NCBI RefSeq assembly: GCF_000208745.1
Contig: NC_030859.1
Coordinates: forward strand, 3,801,136 to 3,865,135
Reading direction: 5' to 3'
Length of the DNA: 64,000 nt
DNA from: Theobroma cacao
Lineage: Eukaryota > Streptophyta > Magnoliopsida > Malvales > Malvaceae
Shown here in pieces: positions 13,063 through 25,133 of this stretch. Below the pieces are notes generated by a model. The model made no database searches. It was not told the origin of the DNA and was given only the letters and a program-made list of their open reading frames with translations. A program made the translations under genes and the position numbers. The stretch's first letter is position 1. Each line of letters starts with the position of its first letter.

Positions 13063-14849
13063 CTACTTTGGTTGCTGACTTGCTTGTTACAGTTTGCAGA
13101 TGGTGGACAAGTTTTTGCCTTTTTGGCCGGTTGACCACGTTTTATGCATGAAACATGTGATTGAATGAGGGAAAATAACATTTACGAAAGGTCGGCATAG
13201 CATTTTTTCTTTGGGCATGTGAGTGAGAGAGAGAGATTAAATTTCATAGGCGATCATTAAATTTATATTATTTCCTCATCTTACCCACCAAATTTCAATT
13301 AGTCTCAATTTTATCATTATTTTTTTAAAATTATACTCGATACGATTATTCTAATTGATTTGATTGAAATTAATAATGAAATAACGATATAGTAATCATT
13401 CAAATAATCACATTATTTAAAAATCTATGAAAACTTTTTTTAATCATTCTCAATTTCATTTTTATTATTATTTTCATAGATTTTTTCAAAGAAACAAAAA
13501 TGGTGAGAAAAAAATGGATTAAAAAAGGTTAATATAAATTATTTTTTAAACGATATGATTACTTAAGTGGTTATTATATTATTATTTTATTATTTATTTT
13601 GATGAAATCATTTATTACACACTTTAAAAAATTTAGTGACTAGATTCGGAAAGAGAAACGAAAAAAAAGATATAAATTCAATGATCGTCGCTAAAATTTA
13701 CTCGAGAAAAAGAAAATAAAGTTTTCCCAAAGTTTTGTACTCATAAATTTATTTCCTAATTACTATATCAAGGCAAAGTCTTTTTTTTAAAAAAAATTTG
13801 TATGAAAGAAATAACCAAAAAAAAGAAAGGTAGTTAAAAGTTTCTCTATCTCACATGCTTTTGCTCCTTTTCTTTTCTCCATCTCCAAAAAGTGTCCATC
13901 ACATGGATAGATAGTTTCACTTATCTTATTTTCTTCATTTTTTCAAGAGTTAGACGATTTTGATTAAATTCTCTTGCCATTTATTTTGATAATTATATGG
14001 GTTTGAATTTTTTTTTAGATTTCTTATTTTGGGAATTTGAGATATTATTTAATTTGGGTTTGGATGGTTTTGATGATTCTCTGTTACCCATGGTGTTGCA
14101 ATTTTGATTTATATATTCCCTTTGGTAATTAGAAAATGACTTGCTGAAGAAATTTTTTTTTTGTATAAAATGTTTTATAGGATAATTTAATGTTTTCTAC
14201 TGTTTGGATGAACTGTCAAAAATATTTTTTATTATTTGTATCATTTTATGAAAAATATTTTTTATCATGGTGGAGTTATTTATGTGTGTTAAAATAATAA
14301 ATAAGAGTTGATTATAAAACAATATTGATATTTGATTTTCACTTATTTTGAATCAAAATTAAGAATGAAAATGAAAATGGATAAAATCAATAATGATATT
14401 TCCCAAAGCATTTAACCACATATCTGTAATGAAAATAGACTTTAATTTTCAAAAAATTTTCCACCGTATTAATTTTTTATCATAACTATAAAAATATAAA
14501 TATTCATCAATTGTGTAAGATATTCAAAATCTATACTTATAATCATGTATTCATTAAATGACGATAATTGAAATATTTTTTATTATAATTATTAGTAAAA
14601 TTTAAAAATATTATAAATGTGTATTCATCAAATGATGATCATTGAAATATTTTTTATTATAATTATTACTAGGATTTATTCCATTAATAAATAAAAAATT
14701 TACTTGTGTTGAATGGTTTCATTAAAAAATATGTTTTTTAATTTTAATAGTGTTGTATAATTTAAATATTAATATTTTAAATTAATTTTTTAAGTTAAAT
14801 ATTAATATTTTATCAAACTTATACTCACAAACTTAGTATAAAAGTGTTT

Positions 14850-15026
14850 TTGTTGTTATCTGGAAAATGTCTTACGCCCTTCAAGGGCGTAAGATATTTT
14901 CTGTGGTTAACCCTGTTGACTTGTAAAATATTTTACATTTAAAATTAATTTTTTGTTTTCAAAACAAGCGCAAATCCTGAAAATGTTTTTCGAAAAATAT
15001 TTTACTGCAAAACAAACAGACCCTAA
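14850..15026 (-). mobile_element. hAT-type MITE fragment with internal palindrome
   Basis: On the minus strand the end reads gggtctgtttgttttgcag followed by taaaatattttt, which is typical of small hAT-like MITEs in dicots. A perfect palindrome, cttacgcccttcaagggcgtaag in outline, occupies about 14871-14893. A related copy is at 18063-18225. The other terminus was not located. Confidence 0.5.
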
Positions 15027-15195
15027 TTCTCAATTATTTCTCATATTCTCAATCAACTAATAATAATATGTATTTAATGATCTCCCACAATTATTTTTTT
15101 CCTATATATAAAATCAATTTTTTTTCAATTTATAATATCCACTCATGAATTTTTTTTCCTTAATTTCAATTAAAAAAAGTTTCATTTGAATATTT

Positions 15196-15327
15196 AACTT
15201 TAGATTGTTAAGATTGCACTCGAGCATTTGTCTCATTGGTTGGTGCATGATCCCCCTGCCTATAGAACATGATTCGAATCTCCCATCCCCCAATTATAAA
15301 AAAAAAAAACTTTAGATTGTTGAGATT
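15196..15327 (+). mobile_element. Short tRNA-derived SINE with 20-bp target-site duplication
   Basis: A 20-bp flank (aactttagattgtt + R + agatt pattern) occurs at 15196-15215 and 15308-15327 with one mismatch. The ~92-bp insert has an A-box-like tctcattggttggtgcatga, a B-box-like gattcgaatctcc (15271-15283) and an A-rich tail. Structure and flanks are diagnostic of a retroposed SINE. Confidence 0.8.
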
Positions 15328-15970
15328 ATTGAGTCGTTTTGATTTTTTTATTATATCAATCAAGTCTTTATACTTTTATTTCGAATCAAATAAGTTTGAC
15401 ATAATATCTAAGGTTTGGATAGAGATGGATGTTTTGGTAGTTATTAATATGCTGCAAGAAGATAAAGAACGGTCACACAAATTACAGTATTTACTGAAAT
15501 CTATAAAAAAAATGCTTGCAGAATATTTCTTATAAAATTTCACACATCTATAAGAAAGGTAATCAGCCGGCAGACTTTTTATCAAATTAGGGCCATACTC
15601 ACCAAAATATTCAGATTTTCATTCAAGTTCAAGGCTAATTAGGTGGTATTTTAAAATTAAATAGATTTAATTTACCATATGTTTGTTTTAAATAAATGTA
15701 AAAGAGTAGTACTCCTAATTTATTTTTATTGTTATTTCCTTTTACTTTTAGGCTCTTGTAAAACAAAAGATTTTATCTTTACTGTAGCATCCAAAATTAT
15801 GCACATAACAATGAAACCTCCTTTGGCCTTATTTAATTTTAGTTTATGCTCATGTAAAATCAGAGGTAAGGTTGATGAACCCCTTCCTATGTATGTTTTT
15901 ATTTTATTTTATTAATAAAATTTTAATAGGGTTGTTGGGTTCTGCAAGAATTTTCAGCACAAAAAAAAAA

Positions 15971-16335
15971 TCAACCCTTTGTACTTTTATTTTAAGCAAA
16001 ATAAACCTTTATAATTTTATTTTGAGTTAAATAAGCCATTATAACTAATGATTGACTTAGTTAAAATGTTATTTATCATTTTATGATGCATGGCTCTAAT
16101 GTGGCATATTAACATATTATAATTGATGATAATATGACATGTTGACATTTCATAATTGATGAAAACGTGGCATGTTAATTTGGAATGATAACGTGATTAT
16201 GTGACGTTTTTCACCCTCTACATCAACACTATGTCAATGTCATGTTTTAACTGATAACAATTAATCAATCATTAATTATAAGAGCTTATTTGATTTTAAA
16301 ACAAATTATAGGGGTTTGAATGAATGCAAAAAAAA
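15971..16335. mobile_element. Inverted-repeat element (365 bp)
   Basis: The left arm 15974-16065 and right arm 16236-16330 are reverse complements with mismatches. Both contain an ACCYYTATAATTT block, an AAATAAGC block and ATTATAACTAATGATTGA-like sequence. The interior has repeated ACRTGGCATGTTAA-like words. A partial second copy appears to follow at about 16390-16660. No coding capacity. Confidence 0.6.
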
Positions 16336-17865
16336 AATTTATTTGAATTTTCTTAAATAGTTTATGACTTATTTGAGTATTATGTCAATAAGTTTTTAAC
16401 TTTTTATAGTTAACAGTTAATTAACTATTATTAATTAAAATATTATATTTACGTGTCATTGACGTGAGATTGAGATAAAAAATGAAAATATCATATTATT
16501 ATGTTGTATCAATATGTTGTGTCGTTATGTATTATGAAATGTTAACCTCACATGATATAAAATGACATATGACGTTTTGACTAATGATAATTAATTAACT
16601 ATTAGTTATAATAATTTATTTAATTTAAAATATAAATATAAAACTTAATTGAGTATAACAAAATATTATTTAAATTTATGATATTATCTTTTATTTTCGC
16701 TGTCAGGATATGAACCCAGATTCCAAACTCTAGGAATTGCGAAGTGCTATTTGATGTGTGAAGCAAACAATTTTATTTAAATGAGTTGTCGCCCAATTCT
16801 CCGATTCCAATTATGCCTTAAGCATCTGTGTTTATATTACAAACCCAAGTACATCAAAATTATTACGGAAACTTAGCGTGACATCACCTTAATTATAAAT
16901 TTGGCCATACTAAATGATTATTTATTTAAATTAAATTTAGAGATATCAATGAATAAGGTATATGTTATTTTTAAAATATCTTAATTCAAACTCTATTATT
17001 TGATGCAGTGTATTTGAATTCTATAAATACTCAATTAAAATTTTGAATTATTATAAGAATTTGTATCTGAATATTCTAAACACTATGTAATAAATATCCA
17101 TATCCGTTAAATATCCGATTAAAATTAATTTTTAAGTATGTTATTAATGAACATTAAATTAATAAACTACAATAGTTCATAAAAATAAATTAAAATTAAA
17201 ATTATATTTAAAATAATTAACAAATTTTAATAAGTATTACATTAATTTCTTAATTACGTTAGTGTGTAACAGAGATAAAGTTGTATGGGAGTGAAACTCT
17301 CTTCAAATTGAGCGATGGTGGAACGCTTTGCTACTAACTATCTATGTCGTTATTATATAGCGAGTTGTTGAGAAAATTGAGATTCTAGCAAGTTGAGACG
17401 TAACTAATTGTCCCAAATTGGACAACATGATTAGTTAGTTAGAATTTATTGTGCATAAGTGAATGTATCTAAATATCTCAAGTCTAGATTCTTTAGATAC
17501 TATTGCGGTATTTTCTCTCTCATGTTCTTTATATACTTAATAAGCCACCAACCTATGTCTTAGTTTATGTCTATGAGTAGCAATCAATGATTATTTTTTT
17601 TAAAAAATATTACAATATTTATAAAAAAATTATAAACAAAAGGTAATATAAATAAATTAAATTTTAACATTTAAAATTATTATTTATAATCAATTTAAAT
17701 AATATGTATCCTAATATCACTACGTTACTTAAATTTGTATTGAAATCTTATTTAATCAGATTGAATAATGCAAAATATATGATTTTAAGGTATTTGTTAA
17801 AATCCTAAAAAAAAAAAAAACCAACCTTCAACCCAATAATATCCTCATATAATTGACAAAAAAAA

Positions 17866-17990
17866 ATTGATAGGCACCCTTGAAGTACCATAGAACCTTG
17901 AGAGCTACAAGGAGTCTGAGTTGATTCCTTGAAGATGGGCCAATGCTTGCTCTTATAAGCATTTTTTCAACTCTTAACATTCATGGAAAA
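17866..17990 (+). pseudogene. LHCA1 exon 2 / intron 2 fragment (broken copy)
   Basis: The run agctacaaggagtctgagtt, preceded by gaaccttgag and followed by gatt, nearly repeats LHCA1 exon 2 (41477-41579). Homology fades upstream and continues about 30 bp past the exon end into intron 2. The copy has two in-frame stops (TAG at about 17890, TGA at about 17926), a one-base insertion near gggccaatgc, and the intron donor GT changed to AT. It retains intron sequence, so it was copied from DNA rather than spliced mRNA. It lies about 260 bp outside the CACTA-like terminus at 18250 and 23.5 kb from the intact gene. Confidence 0.85.
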
Positions 17991-18062
17991 GAATGATTAT
18001 TGGAATAGAATAGTTATTATATAAGTATAAAATAGAATAATTAATTTTTGTAAAAGTAAGAG

Positions 18063-18225
18063 TCTGTTTGTTTTAACGTAAAATATTTTCATTTTTAAGA
18101 TTTATATTTGTTTAAAAGATAAAAAATTTATTATAGATATAAAACATTTTATGAGTTAAAAGGAAAAAAACTCATTGATCTCGTAAAATATTTTATGCTT
18201 TTGAAAGGCATAAGACTCTTTTCAA
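18063..18225 (+). mobile_element. hAT-type MITE fragment, second copy
   Basis: It begins gtctgtttgttttaacgtaaaatatttt and contains a near-palindromic ttatgcttttgaaaggcataag, matching the 14850-15026 element read on its other strand. A preceding tract (17975-18060, with AATGATTATTGGAATAGAAT) resembles the element end at about 29060-29138. Confidence 0.45.
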
Positions 18226-18539
18226 AAAATAGAAAAAATGTTCTTATATCACTACAACATTTTGAGACTTTAATTGCAATTAAATTTATGTATTTAAATA
18301 TAAAAAATAAAAAATTAGTGTATTTAAATATTGTTAAATAATACTTAAATAATTTCATTTAAATAAAGTGTATTAAGCAAATAACGCATGATTTTTTTTT
18401 GTTGGTGGCAGCTTAAGGGTTTAACAAAAAAATCATTTTCTATTCATTTAAATATTTTTGTTGATTCTTGCCCAAACACTTCTCTATACTCTTTACCCCA
18501 ATTTTAAATCCTTTTGTCATCAAAAAAAAAAAAAGTTGA

Positions 18540-19221
18540 ATTTCTAATTTCTCTGATTCATAACAATGAAATCATCTCTTTCCCTCTCTTCACAATTTCT
18601 TAAAGCCTTTTGGAAATTTCATTTGCCTCTAGGTTTTTCCCAATCATCTTATCTCCTCTTCTCTCTTTCTCACTCTAAGGTTTTTGAATTTGAGAGAAAT
18701 TTCGTTGTGATTGATCGCAAAGATTGAGGTTCCATGGAATCGGTACAAGGTGGCACTAGATGCGGAGGGAGGATGACATGGTGAAAATCTCCCATTTCAT
18801 TTAGGCCATTGGAAGACGGTTAATTGCTATAAATCTTGTCGGTATGAAGTTTTTTTTTTCGTTTTTTGGATTTAATTTGGTTTTGCTGAATATGTTCGAT
18901 AATTTGTTAATATTTGGTATTAGTTTGCTGAATAAGTTCCATGTAAATCCTGTCCCCCTCTATGAGTATGCTCAAACCAATTTGCTAATTTCTTGTTTCC
19001 TAATTTGAGCTCAATATACTGTATGAATAATATTATTGTTCATTTTGTTGTATCGTGGGTATTATAAATATTAACTTATGAATTGGTTACACAGTCATAT
19101 AGTTTTCTACTAAAAGTTCTAAATTTATATCAATTTTCATTATGTTATGTTCATAATATAAATTTAGAAAAGTGAATTTGAATTTAATCTAGTATATAAA
19201 ATGATGACGATGAAGGCAAGG
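18540..19221 (+). other. Promoter/leader-like stretch at left side of the CACTA-like element
   Basis: There is pyrimidine-rich sequence (18560-18680), a possible short frame from ATG 18567, and further AT-rich DNA. It could be the 5' leader of a lost transposase gene. No protein family is recognisable. The Ogre-type insertion begins at 19222. Confidence 0.3.
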
Positions 19222-19561
19222 TGTCGTAACGTGCGGGTCCGAGAACCCGACCGTCAAACGTCGACGAAAATAAGGTTGTTTAGGAGTCGCCACCAATCTT
19301 TTTTATCTAAGTGTGATTGGTTACCTATTAACCCGATTCTAATTGACGAAGTCCTAAATTAATTTTAGGTCCGTAAAAAGAACGAGAACTGATCCACGTT
19401 TTTTTTAGAGATGGGTTCGGGAGTGCAGTTACGCACGGAGAAGAGTTAGTACCTCCGTGGCGCCCGTTCCACGAACGGTACCATTTAATCTTAAGTTATC
19501 CTATTATAGCCTACTTTTGATTTAATCCCTGCTTATTAACTAATTTTTTATTAAATTGGCT
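19222..19561 (-). repeat. 3' LTR (shared segment) of the Ogre-type element
   Basis: A 340-bp segment repeated in direct orientation at 34792-35130. It begins TG on the plus strand. The full LTR may extend further, through the minisatellite at 19560-19900 toward 20700. Confidence 0.75.
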
Positions 19562-19900
19562 CGACTTATCTCACAATAGGTTCGATTTAAAAATTAAAAT
19601 TCCTAGACTTTATCTAGGCTCGACCTATCTCAAAACAAGTTCGATTTAAAAATTAAAATTCTTAGACTTAATCTAGGCTCGACCTATCTCAAAATAGGTT
19701 CGATTTAAAAATTGAAATTTCTAGACTTAATCTAGGACTCGACCTATCTTAAAACAGGTTTGATTTAAAAACTGAAATTTCTAAACTTAATCTAGGCTCG
19801 ACCTATCTCAAAATAGGTTCGATTTTAAAATTAAAATTCTTAGACTTAATCTAGGCTCGACCTATCTCACAACAGGTTTGAGTTAAAAATTAAAACTCCT
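19560..19900. repeat. Minisatellite, six units of 59-60 bp
   Basis: Units start at 19560, 19619, 19678, 19738, 19797 and 19856. Each begins CTCGACCTATCTCAAAA and contains RGGTTYGATTTAAAAATT and a CTTAATCTAGG end. Adjacent units differ by a few substitutions. The opposite LTR copy has no such array at the equivalent position (after 35130). Confidence 0.92.
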
Positions 19901-20633
19901 GCTTTCGAAGCTTAAAACATGAATTAATTTTGATTCTTGTTTTAAGAAGTTTATGTACATGGCTAAGCATGTATGCATGATTGAAATGATGGAACGCTTT
20001 CATGTTTATGATTCATTAAGGTTCCAAGACCTTTCTCTTGCTTCATCCAATTTTTCACTGCAGCTTTCAATGACCTTCGTCTTGTACCTTTATTCATTGG
20101 CTGACATTCTTGATTTTCTTTAGGCGTGCCCTATTCTTTTTGACATTTGACTTTTTTTTTTGTTGCTCAAGTTTAAAGCTCTGCCATTCCTTTTTCTCAT
20201 CATTAAGTCTTTTGTTAAACAATGAACGCAATTTCTTGCTTAATTAGTTCATTTCTTTACCAGTCATCATTTATATCCATGACAATCATCATGTTGGATT
20301 ATATATTAGTGGAAAGAAAGGCTTGAAATATAGAAGTGAAGGAGGATTTCATATATATAAATGTACAAAAGATCAAATGGAGGGAAATTTACAAAGCAAT
20401 GATTAGATCATTCAAACAATGAACACTTAGACCATTTAGAGAAACCAATCTGATTTTCGACTTCAAGAATTGTCCTTGATTGATGCCTTGAGCAAATTTG
20501 TAGGTTGCAGACTTTATAACTCCTCATGTTTTGCGAAATTGTGGAGCTCCGTTCATAGTGCATTTTCACCTCAATCTGGTACTCTTCTTGGACTGACAAT
20601 TTCATTCCAAATTCTTGCCTTTTGGCCTTAAGC

Positions 20634-20715
20634 TGCCCTTTTCGGGTTTTAAGCATGAGCCTCTTCCTTTGGGTATGAGTTGCCCTTTTTCGGGTTTTCA
20701 ACACAAACCCCCTTC
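20634..20715. repeat. Two-unit direct repeat near the 3' end of the Ogre-type element
   Basis: The word tgcccttttcgggtttt recurs at about 20634 and 20680 (with one extra T), followed by related aagcatgagcc / caacacaaacc sequence. A C-rich plus-strand run (acccccttctttttt, about 20706-20720) is a purine tract on the element strand and may be the polypurine tract. Confidence 0.5.
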
Positions 20716-20765
20716 TTTTTTATTTATATTTTTTGTTTTGTTTTGTTTTTTGTTTTTTGTTTTTT

Positions 20766-22169
20766 TTAAGCATAGTACTTTTTCACCGCATCCGCGTTTA
20801 TCGGATTAGGCAGATCTTCCCTCTCCATGTCAGCCGAAATTAAAGCTCCTCTTGAAAAAGCCTTCTTTACCACATATGGCCCTTCCCAATTCGGCATCCA
20901 CTTTCCCTGAAAATCAGTTTGATTAGGGAGTATTCTCTTAAGAACCAACTCTCCTTCTCGAAACTGCCTGGGACGAACTTTTTTCTTGTATGCTTGCATC
21001 ATCATTCGTTGGTACAACTGGCCATGACAAAGAGCCGTAAGCCTTTTTTCCTCAATCAGGTTCAATTGTTCATAGTGAGAGCGAATTCACTCAGCATCTT
21101 CCAATTCTGTTTCCATCAACACCTTCAATGATGAGATTTCTACTTCAACAGGTAGAACTGCTTCTATACCATATACTAATGAGTACGGAGTTGCCCCCGT
21201 AGAGGTACGCACAAAAGTTTGATATGCGTGCAAGGCAAAAGGAAGTTTTTTGTGCCAGTCTTTGTAGACTTCAGTCATCTTTTCAATAATCTTTTTAATA
21301 TTTTTGTTGGTTGCCTCTATCGCTCCATTCATCTTCGGACGGTAAGTTGTTGAGTTATGGTGTTTGATTTTGAATTTAGTGCAAACCTCCTTTACCATCG
21401 CACCATTCAAATTGCTTGCATTATCAGTAATAATCCTTTTCGGCAGCCCATATCTACATATTATCTCCCTTTGGATGAACTTGCACACCACCTTTTATGT
21501 CACATTAGCATAGGAAGCCGCTTCTACCCATTTCGTGAAATAATCAATGGCCACCAATATGAATCGATGTCCATTGGAGGCTTTTGGCGTAATAAGCTTA
21601 ATTACATCTATTCCCCACATTGAAAATGGCCAAGGCGCCGTGAAAACGTGCAATGGGGCTAATGGAACATGGATCATATTTGCATAAATCTGACATTTGT
21701 GGCACCTTTGAATGAAGTTTATGCAGTCTGATTTCAATATCAACCAATAATATACAGCTCTCATAATTTGTCTGGCCAACATATGTCCATTAGCATGAAT
21801 TCCACAAGTTCCTTCGTGGACTTCTTCCATTATTTTGTTGGCCTCAATAGCATCCACACATCTCAAAAGTACTTGATCCCGACTTCTTTTGTATAGCACT
21901 TCTCCGCTCAATAAGAAACCCGTTGCTAATCTTCTAAGGGTCCGCTTGTCATTATCCGTGGCATTCTCCGGATATCTCTGGTGCCTAATATATTGTACGA
22001 TATCATGATACCATGGCTTACCATCAACCTCTTCTTCAACGTTCAAGTAGTGTGCGAAGGCTTCACGGACTTCTAAATCAAAAGGGCGTATATCAGCCGC
22101 CTCTTTTATTTTGAACATCACTGCAAGAGTGGCCAAAGCATCAGCAATCTGATTCTCTTCTCGAGGCAA
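20766..22169 (-). pseudogene. Integrase remnant of Ogre-type pol
   Basis: From the N-terminal side (high coordinates) this segment has a short RNase-H-to-integrase linker. Then comes an HHCC-type zinc region with a ...CHKCQIY motif, the catalytic core with Asp in a GIDVI motif, Asp in TDNASN and Glu in GAIEATNK, and a C-terminal region ending at a TAA near 20769. The frame is broken at 21087-21089 (TGA) and at about 21495 (TAA). The spacing is that of a DD35E integrase. It encoded the enzyme that inserts element DNA into the host genome; it cannot be functional as it stands. Confidence 0.88.
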
Positions 22170-22253
22170 ATGGTTGAAGTTGATTTTCTTGAATTGTTTG
22201 CTTAATTTTGTAACTAGCTTTTGATATGGAACTAGTTTAGAATCTCTAGCTTC

Positions 22254-22487
22254 TCATTCGCCTCTCATTTGACATATCACCAAAGCCAAGTCTTCGTAAA
22301 CCTCTATCATGTCGACCCTCATCTTGATTGCTGCTTGTAATCCCATTACCAACGCCTCATACTCCGCCATACTATTAGTACAATTGAAATTTAATCTTGT
22401 CGTGGCTGGATAGTACTTTTCATTTGGAGAAATCAACACTGCCTCAATTTCATGCCCCAAAGCATTGGATGTCCCATCCAAATACAT
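22254..22487 (-). pseudogene. Second (archaeal-type) RNase H remnant of Ogre-type pol
   Basis: It begins with a MYLDGTSN motif (first catalytic Asp), then NSMAEYEA with the catalytic Glu, and VYEDLALVI with the next Asp. It is bounded by stops at 22491-22493 and 22254-22256. An additional archaeal-type RNase H after the normal RT-RNase H is characteristic of the Tat/Ogre lineage. Confidence 0.82.
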
Positions 22488-22695
22488 TTTTCAGGGATTA
22501 GGTTCATTGAGACCGTCCTTTTCTATGTGCAAGATGGCCATCAAATCTTTGTCTGGAAAATCAAAACTTATAGATTCATAATCCTCAGTAGCTCGATCTG
22601 CAAGAAAATCAGCGATGACGCTCCCTTTGATTGATTTTTGGGACACATACACAATACCATATTTAGACAGTAGAACTTGCCATTCGTGCTATTCT

Positions 22696-22992
22696 TCAAA
22701 ACAGGATAGGCTTTTCAAAAATATACTTGATGGGATCCAACTTCGCCACCAACCACGTTGTATGATACAACATATATTGTCGGAGCTTTTGGGCGGTCCA
22801 CGCTAGAGCACGACACATATTTTCGAGCGCAGAGTATTTGGACTCATACTCTGTGAATTTCTTGATCAAGTAATATATGGCTTGTTCTTTCTTCCCAGTT
22901 CCATCATGTTGCCCCAATACGCATCCCATGGAATTCTTATTCACAGTCAAATACAAAAATAGAGATTTTCTTGTCGTTGGTGGTACCAACAC
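22696..22992 (-). pseudogene. RT-associated RNase H remnant of Ogre-type pol
   Basis: Recognisable motifs are MGCVLGQHD, AIYYLIKKFTEYE and YSALENMCRALAW, the usual Ty3/gypsy RNase H. The frame is closed upstream by a stop around 23010 before the connection region. Confidence 0.82.
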
Positions 22993-23121
22993 TGGTGGAT
23001 TTATGAGATACTATTTGATTTTATCAAAGGCTATTTGACATTCTTCATTCCACTCTCTTGGGTCTCGTTTTCGAAGTAGCTTGAAGATTGGATCACATTT
23101 GCAGGTGAGTTGGGATATGAA

Positions 23122-23990
23122 TCAAGCAATGTAATTTAACTTCCCTAAAAATCCTCTCACTTCTTTCTGTGTTTTAGGAGGTGGCAACTCTTGAATAGCT
23201 CGTATTTTATTTGGGTCCGCTTCAATTCCCTTTTCACTCACTATGAACCCCAACAATTTTTCAGAAGTAACACCAAAAGTGCATTTTGCAGGATTCAGCT
23301 TGAGCTGAAACTTCCGCAATCTCTCAAACAGCTTCTTGAGATTGACAGTATGATCCCTTTCTGTACGAGATTTTGCAATCATGTCATCCACATATACCTC
23401 TATCTCATTATGCATCATATCATGGAACAAAGTCACCATTGCCCTTTGGTAGGTGGCATCTGCATTCTTTAATCCAAATGGCATTACTTTGTAACAAAAC
23501 GTTCCCTACATAGTTACGAACGTTATTTTTTCCATATCTTCGGGTGTCATCTTAATTTGATTGTACCCCGAAAAATCATCAATAAATAAGAATAAAGCAT
23601 GTTTTGCTGTGTTATCCACAAGAGTATCGATGTGTGGCAAAGGGAAGCTATCCTTCGGACTCGCTCTGTTCAAATCCCTATAATCAACGCACATTCGAAC
23701 TTTTCCATCCTTCTTAGGAATCGGGACTATATTAGCTACCTATTCAGGAAACTTGGCCACTTTCAAGAACCCAGCATCAAATTATTTTTTTACTTCTTAT
23801 TTAATTTTCAACAACATTTCTGGCTTCATCCTTCTCAATTTTTGTTTAATGGGCTTGCAGTTTGATCTCAAAGGCAACTTATGGACGACAATGTCAGTAT
23901 TGAGACCTGACATGTCCTGATATGACTAAGCAAACACATCCACATATTCACGGAGTAGTTCTTCTAGCTTCTGCCGTTCATCAGATGATA
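23122..23990 (-). pseudogene. Reverse transcriptase remnant of Ogre-type pol
   Basis: From high to low coordinates, RT domains are visible. These are MCVDYRDLNRASPKDSFPLP, an FSGYNQIKM palm motif, MPFGLKNADATYQR and the catalytic YVDD box followed by LGFIVSEKGIE. Stops interrupt it at 23926-23928, 23740-23742 and 23506-23508, and another closes it near 23121. It encoded the RNA-dependent DNA polymerase of the element. Confidence 0.9.
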
Positions 23991-24434
23991 ACGAAGTGCC
24001 AATCTTAACCTCTTTCTTTTCTTCCCCATTTCCAAGGTTAATCATTTATGTGAGTTCCTGATGAGGTAAGATCTCTCTTTCCTCATGTTCCAACAATCTT
24101 GACAAATCATGGGGTAAGTCATAGTCATCCACATCATCTTCATTTTTCAATTCATCAATGTTCGAAACTTTCTCGAAATCAAAATTCACATTGTTCTCCA
24201 AATTATCTTCGTGTTCATTATTTAAAGACCTGCAAATAGGTAAAATTGGACATATGTATGGGCAAGTATTTATTGGCTAAAAGAACAGACAAAAAAGAAA
24301 TATGTAAAAAGGTTGATGAATTATGAAACATATTATGCATTGTCAATTATTTAAATGATGAAGGTAACAGAAAGCCCTACTTAAACAAGAAATTACTCTT
24401 AACACCCCTGGGCATAGGCATTTAGATTTGTTCA

Positions 24435-25133
24435 TTACATTTTTAAAGACTTAAAGATGACAAGTAACTCTGTGGCTGTCCAATTGATTAGCTCCTCTCT
24501 TGGTAGTACTTGATACACCACAGGGCTCTTCTTGTTAGATTCTTCGTCTTTGATCATATGGATTGACAACTCATCAACCATCTGTAGAACCTTATTGACC
24601 TTTGTTAGTGCTTCGGGATGAATGAAACCGGTAGAGCGAAAAGTCCCATATAAGTACAAAATTGTCCGTTTCCCAAATTCTTCTTCCTTTCCCTCAAGTT
24701 AAGCCATCCCTTTAATCTTCTTTTGAGCTGCCAATTTCCTTCTCTCTTCTTTGGTAGGCTTGTACGCTAAACCAAACCTTTCTTCATTCTTTATTGGAGT
24801 CAAAGGACGATTAATTCCTTGTAAATTCTTTCCTAACCCCAAACCTGCACGACATCTTTTTCCCACTGTCTGCTTTACCCCTATTTCAGTTGCTACTGAC
24901 AAACAAAAAGTTGGTATCATTTCTCCCTCCCCCACATAAGTAGCATTAACAAATTCAAAAGATCTGAAGGAGCACTCTAGGACTTCTTCTGTCGCCTCTA
25001 CATAGGGGGCAGATGAGGGTTGAATGGAAGAGGGCTCAACTATCAGATGAGCACTCATTTTTTCCTCCGCAGATACACTTATCAGTTGGCCCTCAACTAT
25101 GAATTTAACCTTTTGATGAAGGGAAGAGGGTAT
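24435..25133 (-). pseudogene. Protease end / G-patch linker of Ogre-type pol
   Basis: The upstream edge (PSSLHQKVKFIVEG, 25090-25130) is the conserved end of the protease-to-RT region. It is followed by a glycine-rich G-patch-like segment with RAGLGLGKNLQGI and a basic EERRKLAAQKK tail. The region is abruptly cut at about 25133 by unrelated sequence, so the protease core is missing on this side. Confidence 0.72.

Noticed and set aside
19560..19900. A CRISPR-like array
   Set aside because: Units are contiguous tandem repeats without unique spacers, in plant retrotransposon DNA.
20615..20809. A small plus-strand protein in the Ogre 3' region
   Set aside because: It is a chance frame over the two-unit direct repeat and T-rich tract.
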